64,000 nucleotides of DNA from Dasyornis broadbenti (Eukaryota > Chordata > Aves > Passeriformes > Dasyornithidae): NCBI GenBank assembly GCA_013397935.1, contig VZRN01001105.1, positions 674,240-738,239 of the forward strand, written 5' to 3'. Positions 24,433 to 36,654 of this stretch are shown here, piece by piece. A program made the translations under genes and the position numbers. The notes under the pieces are model-generated. The model was not told the DNA's origin, searched no databases, and saw nothing but the letters and a program-made list of their open reading frames with translations. Position 1 is the first letter of the stretch. Each line of letters begins with the position of its first letter.

Positions 24433-26921
24433 GGAGGTCTGTACCCCATGGACAAGGCACCCTATGCTGCAGCAGTTTTGGGGAGGCTGTTTGCTCGTGG
24501 GGGGAGCTCATGTTGCAGCAGTGTCGCACAGGCTGCTGCATGTGAGACCCATGAGTATGCAGAGAAAAAGAGTCCTCTCCCTGAGCTGCGGAAGAAGATC
24601 TGGGTGATGAACCGACCTACCCCCACCCCATGCCTTATGCCCCTGTGCAGCTGCTGGGAAGGAGGGGGGCAGAAAGCAGAGAAACGGTGTCTTTGAAGGT
24701 TTTATTTTACTTCTCATTTACTCCTCTGACTGTTAGTCAACAAATCACTTTTTGTAACTCTTTAAGTTTAGGCCTGTTTGCCCATTGAGTGTGTCTTCTC
24801 CCACATTTCCTTATCTCAACTCATGAGCCCTTTGTGTGTGTGTGTTAATTTGTGGGTACCTGGCATTTGGCCAGGGTCAAACCATCACATGGTCAAAGGT
24901 ACTTGTGAGCTTCTGTAGAGGTCTGTTTGGAACTGCCAGACAGCAGTTTATCACGTGGAAGAGCATTTTGTCTTGATCACTGGGATTCTTACTGCTTCTG
25001 TTTTCAGAATAAGCTAATGAATTTGTTAGCTCAGTGTAGATCTGGTGGTCAGCTGATCAGCTAAGGGGACCATTGTCATGAAGAAAGGTACTCCTCAGTT
25101 CTCTGCAATTTGGTAACTACATGATGTCTCTCCAGGGCATCCCTCAGAGTGTAAACTAAATGTCAATTCCCTGGGTATGCTCAAGAGTACAAAAATACAG
25201 CACTAATTTACTGTAGTGTCTCTACAGCTACTTGTAGCCTAATGCTGTCGTGTCAAAGCATTTGGTCAGTCCCTTTCTGAGACCTCTCCATCACCACCAT
25301 TGCGTCTTGGGGCTTTCAGTGTTTTCTTTGTCATCTTCTTTCTTAGCTGTCACATTGTTAGACTAAGCTGGCCTTCTGTTCCCTGAAATACTTCTCATTT
25401 TTAGAAACTTTCCCCCATTCCCTATTTTATCTATGTTTTACCACTTTCAGTTTCTACCAATATCTATTATCTCACTCCTAAAATATTGTCTTCCTATGTC
25501 TCCTCAGTGTGCTCATGAACACACCCATATACTCCCTGTGCCAGATTCATGAAATGGAATATTTCAATAAGATCACTGTCAACACTAATCTTCGAAGAAA
25601 TTTTTTAATAGCCTCAGTCTCTCACAACAATTAACATGTCCTCTTTCTGATTGGAACCTGTGATATACTTAAGGGTTAGAAAAGCCTCAGAGAATGTCTT
25701 GGTGCTTGCAGTGTTTTGGGTCTTGCTCAATTGCCTGGCACCACTGACAGGTGTCCGTCCCCCACCAGATCTCAGCGCTGGTGGTGGCACTGCCAGAGAG
25801 ACTGATGTGAGAGAAGCTGTGTTGGGACACAAGGCCCTCCAAAGGGAATGAAGCGTGTTACATCAGTAGTTAGAGCAGATGTAACATACATCAGATTATG
25901 CGTTGGTAAGACCCTACAGGAAAGGGAACCATGTAAATACTGAAAAGAAAGAACATGCAGAGAGGAAGGGCTGTTCGCACATTGCTGTAACTAAATCCTG
26001 TACTTGCATTTACAGGAGCACAGTTAAGAGCAGTTGACTATAAGGGAGCATGATGAAAGAATCTGTACTTAATTACTATCCTTTAAATGTCAGTGTTGTT
26101 CCTGGTAGTAATTTATTAGATGTTAGCTCCTTCTATTGCCTGGAATTAGATGGAGAGCTGAATCTAACACCTTTAAGAGTACAGCTGAAAGAGAGTTATG
26201 CTCTTTGAAAAGAGCATGCATGCAGCATTACTGTCTGTAACACTATGACCTGAAGAACTTTTAGCTGTTTCCAGAATGTTCTTTAGGACTTTTTGGTTTT
26301 TGCTTCAAAAGTACATTACGTAAGGGTCTTGACTTGATGAGAAATTACATTTGGAAAGAGTCAGGGAGAGGTAGGTTTTTTTTTTCTAAGTACAGTGTTT
26401 GAAGGTAACCTGTTCTGCAACATTTTCAGAGTATGTTTTATGTGATATCTGTTACTGTGTTTAGCATATATTTACAGGCTTGGGCCAGTAGCAGCTTATC
26501 TGTTAAGTGTTGCATCTTACAGGTGGTCTTTAGCAATACTTTTGTTTTAAAGCTCCTGACTGTCTGAAAGGAAATGCCTTGCTTAATTTTGAAAGACAGG
26601 TGATGACCATGTGTCTTACAATAACAAGCAGCCTGAATATTGAGAAAACAGTTACTCAAGTCAATATAAAGTCTTCTAGTACTGTTTGAGAGTAGCTCCA
26701 TGAATTTTACCGGGGTTAAACAGAGTTTGATTTAGTACAACTTTAATTTTTTTTTTTAATTTTAATTAATGCACCAGCTTTTATTGGATTGGTGAACTCT
26801 TTCAAGGTCTGAATATCAGGCTTACACTGGAAGTTATCCAATCTAGTGGCAGCTATAAAGATGCTTTATATTAGCTTGTGCTGTTGATGGTTAATGTTCT
26901 TCTTTTGTGTTTCTTCTTGAG

Positions 26922-27116
26922 GTAAATCCACCTTACTTTGTGCCGTTGGTTGAAATTGTTCCTCATCCAGAAACAGATCCTTCTACTACGGAGAGAACAT
27001 ATGCCCTGATGAAGAAGATTGGTCAGTCTCCTGTCAAACTAAACAGAGAAATCGAGGGGTTTGTTTTGAATCGACTACAGTATGCAGTGATAAGTGAAGC
27101 TTGGAGACTTGTGGGT
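26922..27116 (+). CDS. CRYL1: CRYL1 coding exon 5 (catalytic Glu and Asn)
   Basis: It encodes V-N-P-P-Y-F-V-P-L-V-E-I-V-P-H-P-E-T, then A-L-M-K-K-I-G-Q-S-P-V and G-F-V-L-N-R-L-Q-Y-A-V-I-S-E-A-W-R-L-V-G. Glu157 (in L-V-E) pairs with His145 of exon 4, and Asn196 is in F-V-L-N-R-L. The exon therefore crosses from the Rossmann domain into the helical domain. I chose the donor gtatgt at 27117, because a GT two bases earlier would break the frame with exon 6. The last residue is Gly where mammalian proteins, as I recall, have Glu. Confidence 0.95.
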
Positions 27117-30100
27117 GTATGTATACCTTTTTTTGCAGTACTTGGTCAGTTCTGTAAATGTGATAAGTGAGATTGTATATTTAAACTTCCTGTAAATTTG
27201 TGTCTTCTTTGTTAAGCTGTCCGTTGTGAACATAAAATGTATATTTAAATGTAAATTAAACCCAGTAAGAAGTGATGTCAGTTATAAAAAGCAAAGACTG
27301 ACAAAAACAAGGTGGCATGTGATCATAACAGTTATGCTTTATCCTGCTTTCTCTTTTCAGAATATTGTTATTTTCAGGACAATCAAAAGAATAATCTTAA
27401 AAGCACAGGAATCAAAATACTGATTTTTCTTTTTTGTAGGCTTCTCATAATTTCCTGTTTGTTTTTTTCTAGTGTTGTTGGCCTACTGTACAGTGGTCAT
27501 AAAAATATTTTAAATGGTTTTCTCTTTGGCCTTTCAGGTGCTGCACTCATAGGTTCAACTGTTACTCGATACTTGTAGGTAAAGACAGATTTCTCCTTCT
27601 CCTGCCCATTCAGACTTCTAATTGAGAATCGTTTGTTTGTGTCCCTTCAGCTTTTCCCACAGTTACCTGTTCTGTGCAGAAAAGTCTGATCTTTCATCAG
27701 CAGGAGCTGAGTTATGAGTCTGTTGTTATTCTGTTGAGAAGAGTTTCAACTGGGCTTTAATAAGACTTACTTTTTTGTTGTGGGGAGTGTTTTGATTTTT
27801 CAAGCTGTTTAAAACAACCATGCACACAATTATAGGTAAAGATCTTAAAACTAAGGTAATATTATTGTGAACAAAGCAACCCTTTTTCCAAAGAAATATT
27901 TAAACATAGTTGCTGAACTGACTTAGCTTACCTGTACCTTTCACTAGCAACATAATACAAGAATATAAAGGAGGTGGTGAATAACAGTAAGTAAAACAGT
28001 GTTGTGAGGAAGGGACCGATCTGCTACTGGAGATGTTTATTTAAATTTTAAAAACTTCTGTTGTTAAACTTTTAGTACAAAGTCTCAAGCTTATGATAAG
28101 AAAAACCCTTCAGAAAGCTCTAGTCATGTTGGAAGACACAGGATAGAAAAGACAGTAACACAGAATCACAGAATAGTTGGGCTTGGAAGATCATCTAGTC
28201 CCACCCCCCTACTATAGCAGGTTGCACAGGATCATGTCTAGGTGGATTTTGAATAACTTAGAGAATACTCCATCATCCCAGTGGGCAGCCTGCTCTAGTG
28301 CTCTGTCACCGTCAAAATAAAGATTTTTTTTTCTCCCTATTCAGATGTCACTTTCTGAGTTTATAGGTTGTGCCTGTCCTCTTGTCCTGTTTCTGGGCAT
28401 CACTGATGAGTCTGGCCCCATCTAAATTAGCCTCTAAATTATTTTAGAAACGGTAAAAACACTGGTGTAAAAATATCTTCAAGAATAAAAATGTTAAAAC
28501 AACTACTAAAAATTGTGAGCAAGGCATGTTAAATTCATGAGGAAAAAGTTAGCTGAACTGCAACAGTTAATCTTAAAGAGGTTCCCATAGTGTAACCTTT
28601 CCTCAAAAGAAAGAGATCTGATATAAAATAAGTCATGCTAAGAACAAGATTTTTGAAGAAGGAAAGAGTGAATGACTGTGAAGAAGAAATTGACCTTACC
28701 CAAGGATCACAAAACTGAAATACAAAGTTGATTAAATACCAATTTAAGCATCTTTTTATACATGATCTAGCATAATACTGCAAAAGTGGAAGTTAGCACA
28801 CCTTACCTCTTTTATAAGAATTCAAAGGGTCATTGGGAAGCTGTGGACCAGTAAGTCTGAAAATGTGTAGGCACATTGATACAATACCCTTGGTCAGCAC
28901 AGGCATTCAGGTAATGCCTCAAAAATCTAGTAGGATTCTTTCACATCTCTGAGAGCATAAACTCAATTTTGGAAGCCACTGCCATAGTAACCTAGGACCC
29001 TAAAAATTTGAATGGCTCATGGGATCATTTATACACATTCATATTGGACTGTGCAGAAGCAACACCCAGCTGTCAAAGTCTCAAAGACTGGACTGCTGGA
29101 GCTGAGGCAGCACAATGCATATCAGTGAAAATATCGTTGCCTGTTTGGTCTTGCTGTGGGAAGAGTGTAAGAACAGTTCATGGGCTGCTGTTGGAAAGGA
29201 AGTACTGAGTTCAGGCAAACCTTTAGCATGAAGTTGTATGGATGCTTTTGTGGGAGTGGTGTTATGTTACTAGTAATAAAATTGTGCTTGAAGGACCTAC
29301 AGATGAAGAAAGTTGCTTTTGTTGTACATCATCAAAGTTTCCAAGTTGTTCTGTTCCTGTGCAATTTTATTGCATTTCAGGCACATACACGTTCAAACAG
29401 TAACAACTTTGGTGGCTGTATTTCCATTCCAGAAGCCTGAACAATAGCAACTGTCAAAGGTGTATAGTTTCAGCTGTGTGACTTCAGGCTGCACAGTGCC
29501 TTTGATGGGAGGAGAATCACTGCAGATAGGTGAAAGCTGCAGGCCTGGGGAAGTTTGTGTATTTCTACTGTTGTGCTGCCAGCTTAGTAATTTTTATTGC
29601 AGGTCATGTTCTTTTTGTGTATTCCGCTCTCCAAATGGGGAAGCATACTTCTTGCTTCTGATTGTGAAGTCACTTTTCAGTTCTGACTGTTGAAAATGTC
29701 AGTCTGCCTAACTCTCAGTCTTTGAGAGATTGCTGAAAATCAAGTTTTACTCACATTGGTAATACCTTGAACAAATGTTTTCATTACTCTAAAAAGCACT
29801 GGGGAGTTCTTTTTTGTTGTTTGTTTGTTTACTTGTTTGGGGTAATTTTTAGGGTTTTCTTTTCAGTCAGTTGAAGTTATTTCATTAAAGAAACTAGTGG
29901 AAGTTTCTCCAGTAGAACTACTAATGTACAGTTAAAGTCATTGGTGGTAGGACAGAGATGTAATACAGCTGTACTTACAACATTTATCTTGAAAACTTTA
30001 TAATAAATAGGCTGAGTAGCTTGCAGAATATGTTTTAGTTCCCATATCTAGGAAACTTACAACCTACCAGTCTTTCTTTCTTTAGCAGTGCTGTGTTGGG

Positions 30101-33100
30101 ATGGATGAGACATGGGTGAGGAATCATGTGATGGGAGAAAGGCTCTGATACAGAACATGGAAGCAAAGAGGGGGCTGTATAGAAAGAAATGTGGTAAATA
30201 TATCTGATTGCTGAATGTTGTGTGGGGCTCACCAACTTCTGCCATGTGAGTCCAAGAGTAGGTGTCACTCTTAATACAGCCAGAAATCTGAGGTAAGGCT
30301 CTGCCAGCACTTTGGGTTCAGGCTGAAGACTCCACATGGTGCTCAAATTGCATGTGGCATGGATGCTGGAGCACAGAGAGAAGCATAATTCAGGGCAAAG
30401 TGATTAAAGTAACAATGAGAAACCTGAGTATTGGGATACCGTTTGTTTTTGCCAGAGGTGCTGGGGTTCCCAGCAGGACACACAGGGAGGCTGGGATTTT
30501 AAAGCTGGGCACAAAATGAGTGCAGTGAATGCAGGACTGCACTAAATATGGGAGTGGGAAGTGTGGACTTAAGGTGGTTAAAAATTTAATAGGCTTGAAA
30601 GTTGAGGTCCGATTTGTAGGAAAGTAGGAGAAAGAAAACTCATTTGGAGATGTACAGTTGAATGCTGAGAACTTTGCTCGGGTGGATAATTAGGAATGCG
30701 GACTACAGGATGCAGAAGTTTGACTTTACAAGAATTAGAAGCAAATACCATGGATTCATTTATAGGTCTAAAAGATGTAATTTGAGCACATGCTTCCCTT
30801 TGAGGCAAGACTGCTACAAGGACATGTTTCATTTTAGATCCAGGTTAGTTTTTTCATGATGAGATGTCTTTTCAAAAAGTGCTTTGACTTGGAAGTCACA
30901 AGCACTTTGGCAGTGCAGGTGTTTGTGGCAGGAACTTTTTGTATCAGTTATCTCTGTCTCCTCATGCTCCACATTTAGTCCATGAAAAAGCAGATACCGG
31001 GAGCACTCCAGTCTGTCTCTTTAAGGTCGTGTATCTGAGAACTTTCTGTAGGACCTTGCAGCCTGCCTGAGAGTGGCATTCACGTAGGTTTCTTATTTAT
31101 TTTTTTAATTTTTAGGGCTCTGATAGAAATGTTGCAAAGCTGATAATCATGAGAGTAAAAGATATACTGTGAGATGTTGAAGTTGAAGATCCTTATTCCT
31201 CTCTTATTTTGATAAAACCCTAAGTTTTGATATTAGCAGTTTGGAAGTATTACAATAAACTTTAACCAGTAACACGAAAAATATCTCAAACTGCTTTCTC
31301 TGTTATTCTCTGTTACCATTTATTTACATTCTCAGATCTCCATTGACAGTGGTCACTGGTGTGTTTGATTTTGTTCATAGCTCTTGGAGCAGAAGCTTAC
31401 TGCCTTTGTTTGCCTGGGAAGCATGCTGTGCACTGTAGATATCATTACTTTTTGTACTTTTACCAGTACCAGTACATTCTAGAGTAATTTGGCATTATAT
31501 TACAAAGGAGTGCTGGTTAAATAGCTTCACTTTGTTGTGTTCTGAAGGTAAAATTTTGGTTGACGTAATCCAGAAAATAACAACCAAACAGTTTCACCAA
31601 CACTTCGCTGTGACTAGCTTAGCAGTCCTTAAATACTGGCAAGACTTTTTAAAGTCCAAATTCCTTACTATTAATTTTATTACAGTGTATTAAAAGGACT
31701 TTTCCAAAAGATCGAAGATTAGGTATAGGATTAAACATCTAATTACAGTGCCCCATAAAAGGGGGAATATCATAAAAAGGAAGTTTAAAGAGACAGAGAC
31801 AGGAAGAAAAATAGTGTTGATACTAAGTGTTTCTTATAGGGTGAGGTGAATGAGGGTGCCATGGAAGAAGGAAGATAAAGGCCAGCAAAGCAAGGAGGTG
31901 TGAAGTGTGTAGGACAAATTTCTTAAACATGATGAAATGGAAAGACGTGCAAGAGGGATATAGGAGGAAAGTCATATGCTCAAAATAACAGGACTGGAAA
32001 AAGATCTCATCAGGGTGTGGATGGAAGGGACTTGATTGAAGAGATAGTGACAAGAAGGGTGTAACAAGTACTGCTGAGAGAGAATGCATGTATTAGTGGC
32101 AATCAGAAGAAAAAAGAATACTGGATTTGAGAGATACAGAGGATGAAGTGGCAGATTTGAAGACAGAAAGTATATGGACTATGAGGCACTGGAGTCCAAA
32201 CTCTGTAACAGACACTGCAATGAGTATGAGAACATGATGAATTGGTGGAAGGAGAAAAAAGTAAGATTATGGGGTTTTTTGGCCATTACATTTGGTATGA
32301 TTATAAACCAAGTCTGTGACAAAAGTTGTGATGTGGGTGTGACTCACAGATGGAAAGACTGATGATTTAAACCAGGCAGGTTGGGTCAGAGCCTAAAGGT
32401 GGAGGCTGCAGAACCACCACGGGTTTCTGGAAAGGTGAAAAGAATCCCTGCATAGGGAGAAGCACTAATAAAATACCAAAAGCTCTTTAGGATGATCCTG
32501 TGGTATCACTGGAGGTTAAAATCTCTAGGAAAATGAGATTGTGGTATATAAATGGTGTTGGAAGAAATGTGGACGATTCTGAGATAGTCTAGATTTTAAA
32601 ATTTGACTGGCTTTTGGGATCACTGAGGATTTTGATGGGATCTATTTTAAATCTTAATTATGTAGCTGTGAGAGCTTCTAGTGAACTCTTAACGTACTTC
32701 CTCTTCGCTCTGAAAAGTGCTGGAGGCAAAGGCTTACCGGAAGGGTAATCCAGGATGAAAAATCCTTTTGGGAAGATTATTTCACACCTAGACTTAATGA
32801 ATCCGGATAGGAACTCTTTCTTGTTTAGTTCTTAGCATAAACACCAGTCCTTGTGGAAACACCTTGCTGACCTTGCACCCTGGTGAATCATTCCACCAAC
32901 TTATGATCTCCTTGTCATAAATGGGAATAGGGTTATTCCCTAGGGGAGGATGGTCTAATTTATTTATCATTTATGTGTTTTTATTTCTGAAGAGAAGAAG
33001 TAAAAAGCTTTTCTTTTAGAGGGTCTTTTTGACAGGAAGAAGCTGAGCTCTTCCTGTATAGAATACTATATCCCTCAACTAAAGGAATCTGTTATGATTT

Positions 33101-35440
33101 CTTTCTGGTAGCAACAATTTTTGCCTTTTAGCAGCTGTAAACATCAAATTGCAGCTATAATCAAAAGGCCAAGAGCAAAGCACTCATCTCATGATTCTGA
33201 GGGCACCTGGTCTTCAAATGTCAGTATAGTAGCTGGCGACTATGGTATCCAAAGAAAGTAGGTTTTTAATTTGAAAATTAATTTGCAGTGATTTTGAAGT
33301 GCTTCAAGAGCCTCTTTTAACATTATGTTTACAGTTTTTAACTGCTGCTGTGGTTCAAATGCTTGCTGGAATTTGTGGTTAGTCTTTTGTCCACAAATCC
33401 ATGTCAACTGGGGGGGCAGGGGGGAGCCACTCATTAAGCACAGCTTTACCAGCACAACTCATTGTTTGGATGAAGCACTCCCAACAGAAGAACACTTTTG
33501 TTGACTTTGCTGATGTTGTTCAGAGAAGTTGTGTTGCCATGTCAGGGGAAAAAGCTTTCACAGAATGTATGGTGCCTGTGTTAGTTACCCTGATGCCGGT
33601 CTATAATCTGAATTCTGTCCAAGGTTTTTGTTTAGAACTGTCTTTATGCAGGCCTTTCTATCAACCTCTAGATAAGTTACTTTACCATGTCTGTGCTTTG
33701 CCTTTAGTTTGAAGAAAGTAATGCTTTCTTATTCCTGCCATTTTATGGCAAATTAAATTGTTAGGAGAGCCATGTGTCCCATATATGGTACATAGATCTT
33801 AATAATTGTGTCAGTATTTCCTTTTCAAGGTGGAGTTCTGCAACAGGGATTCAGACAGGCTTGTTTTTGGTAGGAACAATGCCTATTCACAGATTGAGGC
33901 TGAGGTTGTCTTATAAAAGTCTCAGTTTAAGCCTGAGATGATTGAAACTTAATGTCTGTGGCCAGCTATAGAAGCTATGTTGGTTCATGGCTTATAAGCT
34001 TCTTTTAAAGTAGCAGTAGATGATGCAAGTGATGGACACAGGAAGACACTGTGGGTGAGATTTAGCTCATTTAAGATGGGATATCTACAGTGTAGACAGT
34101 GATATCTAAGCTCCTTACTTGTCTTTCAATCAGTGAGGAGAATTACGCCCTTTTAGGACACAACTCATCTTACCTATTCTAGATGGCTGCTTTAGGATGC
34201 TGATTTCCTTTTTCTCCCTGGTGATTATGAAGAGTCTAGATGTCTAGCTCAGATGTCAATGTCTACTACAGATCAGAAGAGCTGTCCTGCGTGCCCGTAA
34301 CTCTAGCCCATGACTGCATGATACAAAGGGGCATTCAGACAAGAAAACTAACAGAAGAGAGAAAATTAATAGAAAACGATGTGGTTTTGGCCAAGCAGAT
34401 GAGTATATGTACTTGTACTCTGAAGCTCAAAGGGGCTGGTTAAGGAAGAGGCACTGAGTGGGGAGAGGACCTCAGAGTGGGGTGAAAACACAAATTAGAA
34501 GCAGATCATCATCTCTTCCACCTTCCTAAACAGAAGGAAATGTTTTCATGTCTCTGAGAATAAAGAGGACAAGTTCTTGAAACCAAGCTTTATCTGATGG
34601 AAGTGATTAGAACAAGTCTTCAGTAATTCATATCTTTCTAGTAGGTGGAGAACAACCTCATGTAATAAATAGTATTCTTCTCAAGTAAATTTGTTAGGGT
34701 AAAGAACTGTAAGTAATTTTTTTTACAAGCGTTTCTGTTCTTGCCCCAACCTGATGGAGGCATTGGCTTTCTTGTAAGTGCTAAGTGTGGGTGGAATAAT
34801 AATGCTCAACTTTGAACGTGAGAAATGCTTCAATCTGCGTGCTCCGTATCCTGCCAGCTCTTGAGGTGTGAGGCTGGCAATGAGCTCGAGAACCCTGGGC
34901 AGGTTGAATGTTTGGTGAGTTTTGTGGGAGGGAGTGGCAACTGCATTGCCTGTGTGTTTGGATCCAACCTTTTTTGCAGGTGGCCTCAGGAGCAGTACCC
35001 ACTGTGCACTGCCATTCTGCAAATTGAGACTGCCCCAAAATCCTAAACTAAGAGAATGTGAAGAGAGATCTAGCATTTAGCCAAAACTCTTTTATTTAAA
35101 AGAGTTGGTATAGTACTTGGATTTGACATAAACTCTTTTGGTCATGTGCTATTAAGAGTGTCATGCTTGCTTTCTTCTCCAATTCTCAGCTTCTGGGACT
35201 GTGAAGTACAGTAGTCCTAGGGATATGAATGACTGTTTATACTGAACCATAGGGAGGCTTGCATAATACATGGACATTTCTGGCAAACAGTTGTGTTTTT
35301 CTCTTTGCAATTTAACTGCTATTTCTAGTCTTAGTTTTTATTACTTCTCTAATTTTTTAACTATGTACAAAAAATGGGAAATTTTGCATTAAAAGCAAAC
35401 ATTCACCAGTCTTCCTTCCTGTTGTACTTTTGCTGTTTAG
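27117..35440 (+). other. CRYL1 intron 5
   Basis: About 8.3 kb, donor gtatgt, acceptor tgctgtttag. One antisense CR1 piece lies at about 28158-28428. Elsewhere the sequence is AT-rich with purine-rich patches at about 31.8-32.4 kb. No gene is recognised. Confidence 0.85.
28158..28428 (-). mobile_element. CR1 LINE 3'-end fragment, antisense
   Basis: It starts at the left with cacagaatcacagaatagtt, the reverse complement of the CR1 3' terminus. It continues through 'cagcctgctctagtgctctg' and 'gtcctcttgtcctgtttctg' to 'gagtctggccccat'. This is the usual antisense order of the last ~270 bases of an avian CR1. It is truncated 5', as is normal for CR1, and the coding remnant is broken. Confidence 0.88.
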
Positions 35441-35546
35441 GAAGGAGTAATATCTCCTACTGATCTAGACCTTGTGATGTCTGATGGATTGGGAATGCGA
35501 TATGCATTTATTGGACCTCTGGAAACCATGCATCTTAATGCAGAAG
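35441..35546 (+). CDS. CRYL1: CRYL1 coding exon 6
   Basis: It encodes E-G-V-I-S-P-T-D-L-D-L-V-M-S-D-G-L-G-M and R-Y-A-F-I-G-P-L-E-T-M-H-L-N-A-E plus the first base of a Gly codon. This is the most conserved part of the C-terminal helical domain, which forms the dimer interface and closes over the active site in this superfamily. Acceptor gtttag, donor gtacgt. Length is 106 bases, ending one base into a codon. Confidence 0.98.
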
Positions 35547-36654
35547 GTACGTAGTGTAAAATGTTATGAATGTGAAGGGAAGGCTTGCATTGCACAAGAC
35601 TCTGGAAATGTTACGTAACAAACCGGGCTAGGATTGCTGTAACTATGACTTGTCTCTTTTTTTACTGTAATGATAAGAAAAGGAAGACTTATCTAAAACA
35701 TGAGGTCAATGGAAGGAAATAGATATTGGCTATCCTGTTATAAATATTCACATGAAAGATGACAAGTCACTAAAACACTAGCTGTGTAATACTTTTTTTT
35801 TTCAAGATTCATCCCAGTACTGTGATAACATTGCTATATCCATAGTTCAGGACTGTCTGAGTGTCAGGTAAAAAAAGCTATTGAAAAAATTTAGCTGATA
35901 ATCTAGTGTCAACAGACCACTTTCCACAGATGAGTGCCACCCTGATGCTGAATTTTTAGCAAAGCATCAGTGTAAATGTCCCCGGAGCTGCTGTACTTCA
36001 AGCTTAGATCCTGAGTGAAATAAAATTGCTTTTGTCAGCAAAGTCCTGGGCATATAAAGGTGACATGACTAAGCAGTTAAGTAACAGTTTGACATCTGTC
36101 TTGCATAATTAAGACATTTTTAGATGTTTTTGGAATTGTATATGTGAATCCCAGCTAAATAAAAAGTAAATTGTGTAAAATGAAAGAAAAGTTATGGATT
36201 AGTGTCACAAAAGTTTGAACAAAGACTTTAACAAAACGCAAAAACTTCAAGAAGTTAAGATCAATTAAATACTAGCTCTTTATATTATGGGCTGTGTCTT
36301 TTTTCTGGTTTTGTATGGTCCCTGACATGGTAGGCTCCTGCTTTGCTACTGGATCTTTTAGGCAATCCTGTTGTGCACTTGTGCACTGAACCACTTCCGC
36401 AAAAGCACCTTGTCATCTTGTTCAGTAACTTGGATCATGAGAAGGATTGCTTCACTCCTGCGCGTGTAGATGCATAGTCTTCGAGTCTAGAGCTGCTCCT
36501 GTTTACGTGCTCACAGACTGACTCAGGCTCTTGCTCTCATCAGAGACAGTTTAAATCAAAATGGCTGATGTCAGGACATGTGATGGCTTGTGTTCATAGT
36601 TCCATGCCAGTGCTAACTTCTGTTTGGTTGCCCAGTATTGCTTCACATAATATG

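Larger units (their letters stand above)
23687..24887 (-). mobile_element. Solo LTR of an endogenous retrovirus (ERVL-like, songbird type), antisense
   Basis: Read on the minus strand it starts TGATGGTTTGACCCTGGCC and carries the 'ggccaaatgccaggtaccca' and 'gggctcatgagttgagataa' blocks that I associate with songbird ERVL-type LTRs. Near its end are the 'ttaaatatgttatcacagag' and 'cattggcccatgcttggcca'-like blocks. It is flanked by candidate 5-bp target duplications CATGG at 23682-23686 and 24888-24892, the size expected for ERVL. The left terminus is not a clean CA, so the edge could be off by a few bases. No gag, pol or env sequence is present, so it is a solo LTR. GC-rich open frames inside it are not genes. 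Confidence 0.75.
23139..26921 (+). other. CRYL1 intron 4
   Basis: Donor gtaagt. The acceptor ttcttcttgag ends in GAG rather than CAG, a weaker but valid AG. About a third of the intron is a solo LTR on the opposite strand (23687-24887). The rest, 24888-26921, is AT-rich and shows no gene or identifiable repeat. Confidence 0.85.

Noticed and set aside
23683..24696. Several overlapping open frames of 98-148 codons on both strands
   Set aside because: They lie in the GC-rich solo LTR, have low-complexity Gly/Pro/Ser-rich translations, no family signature and no splice support.
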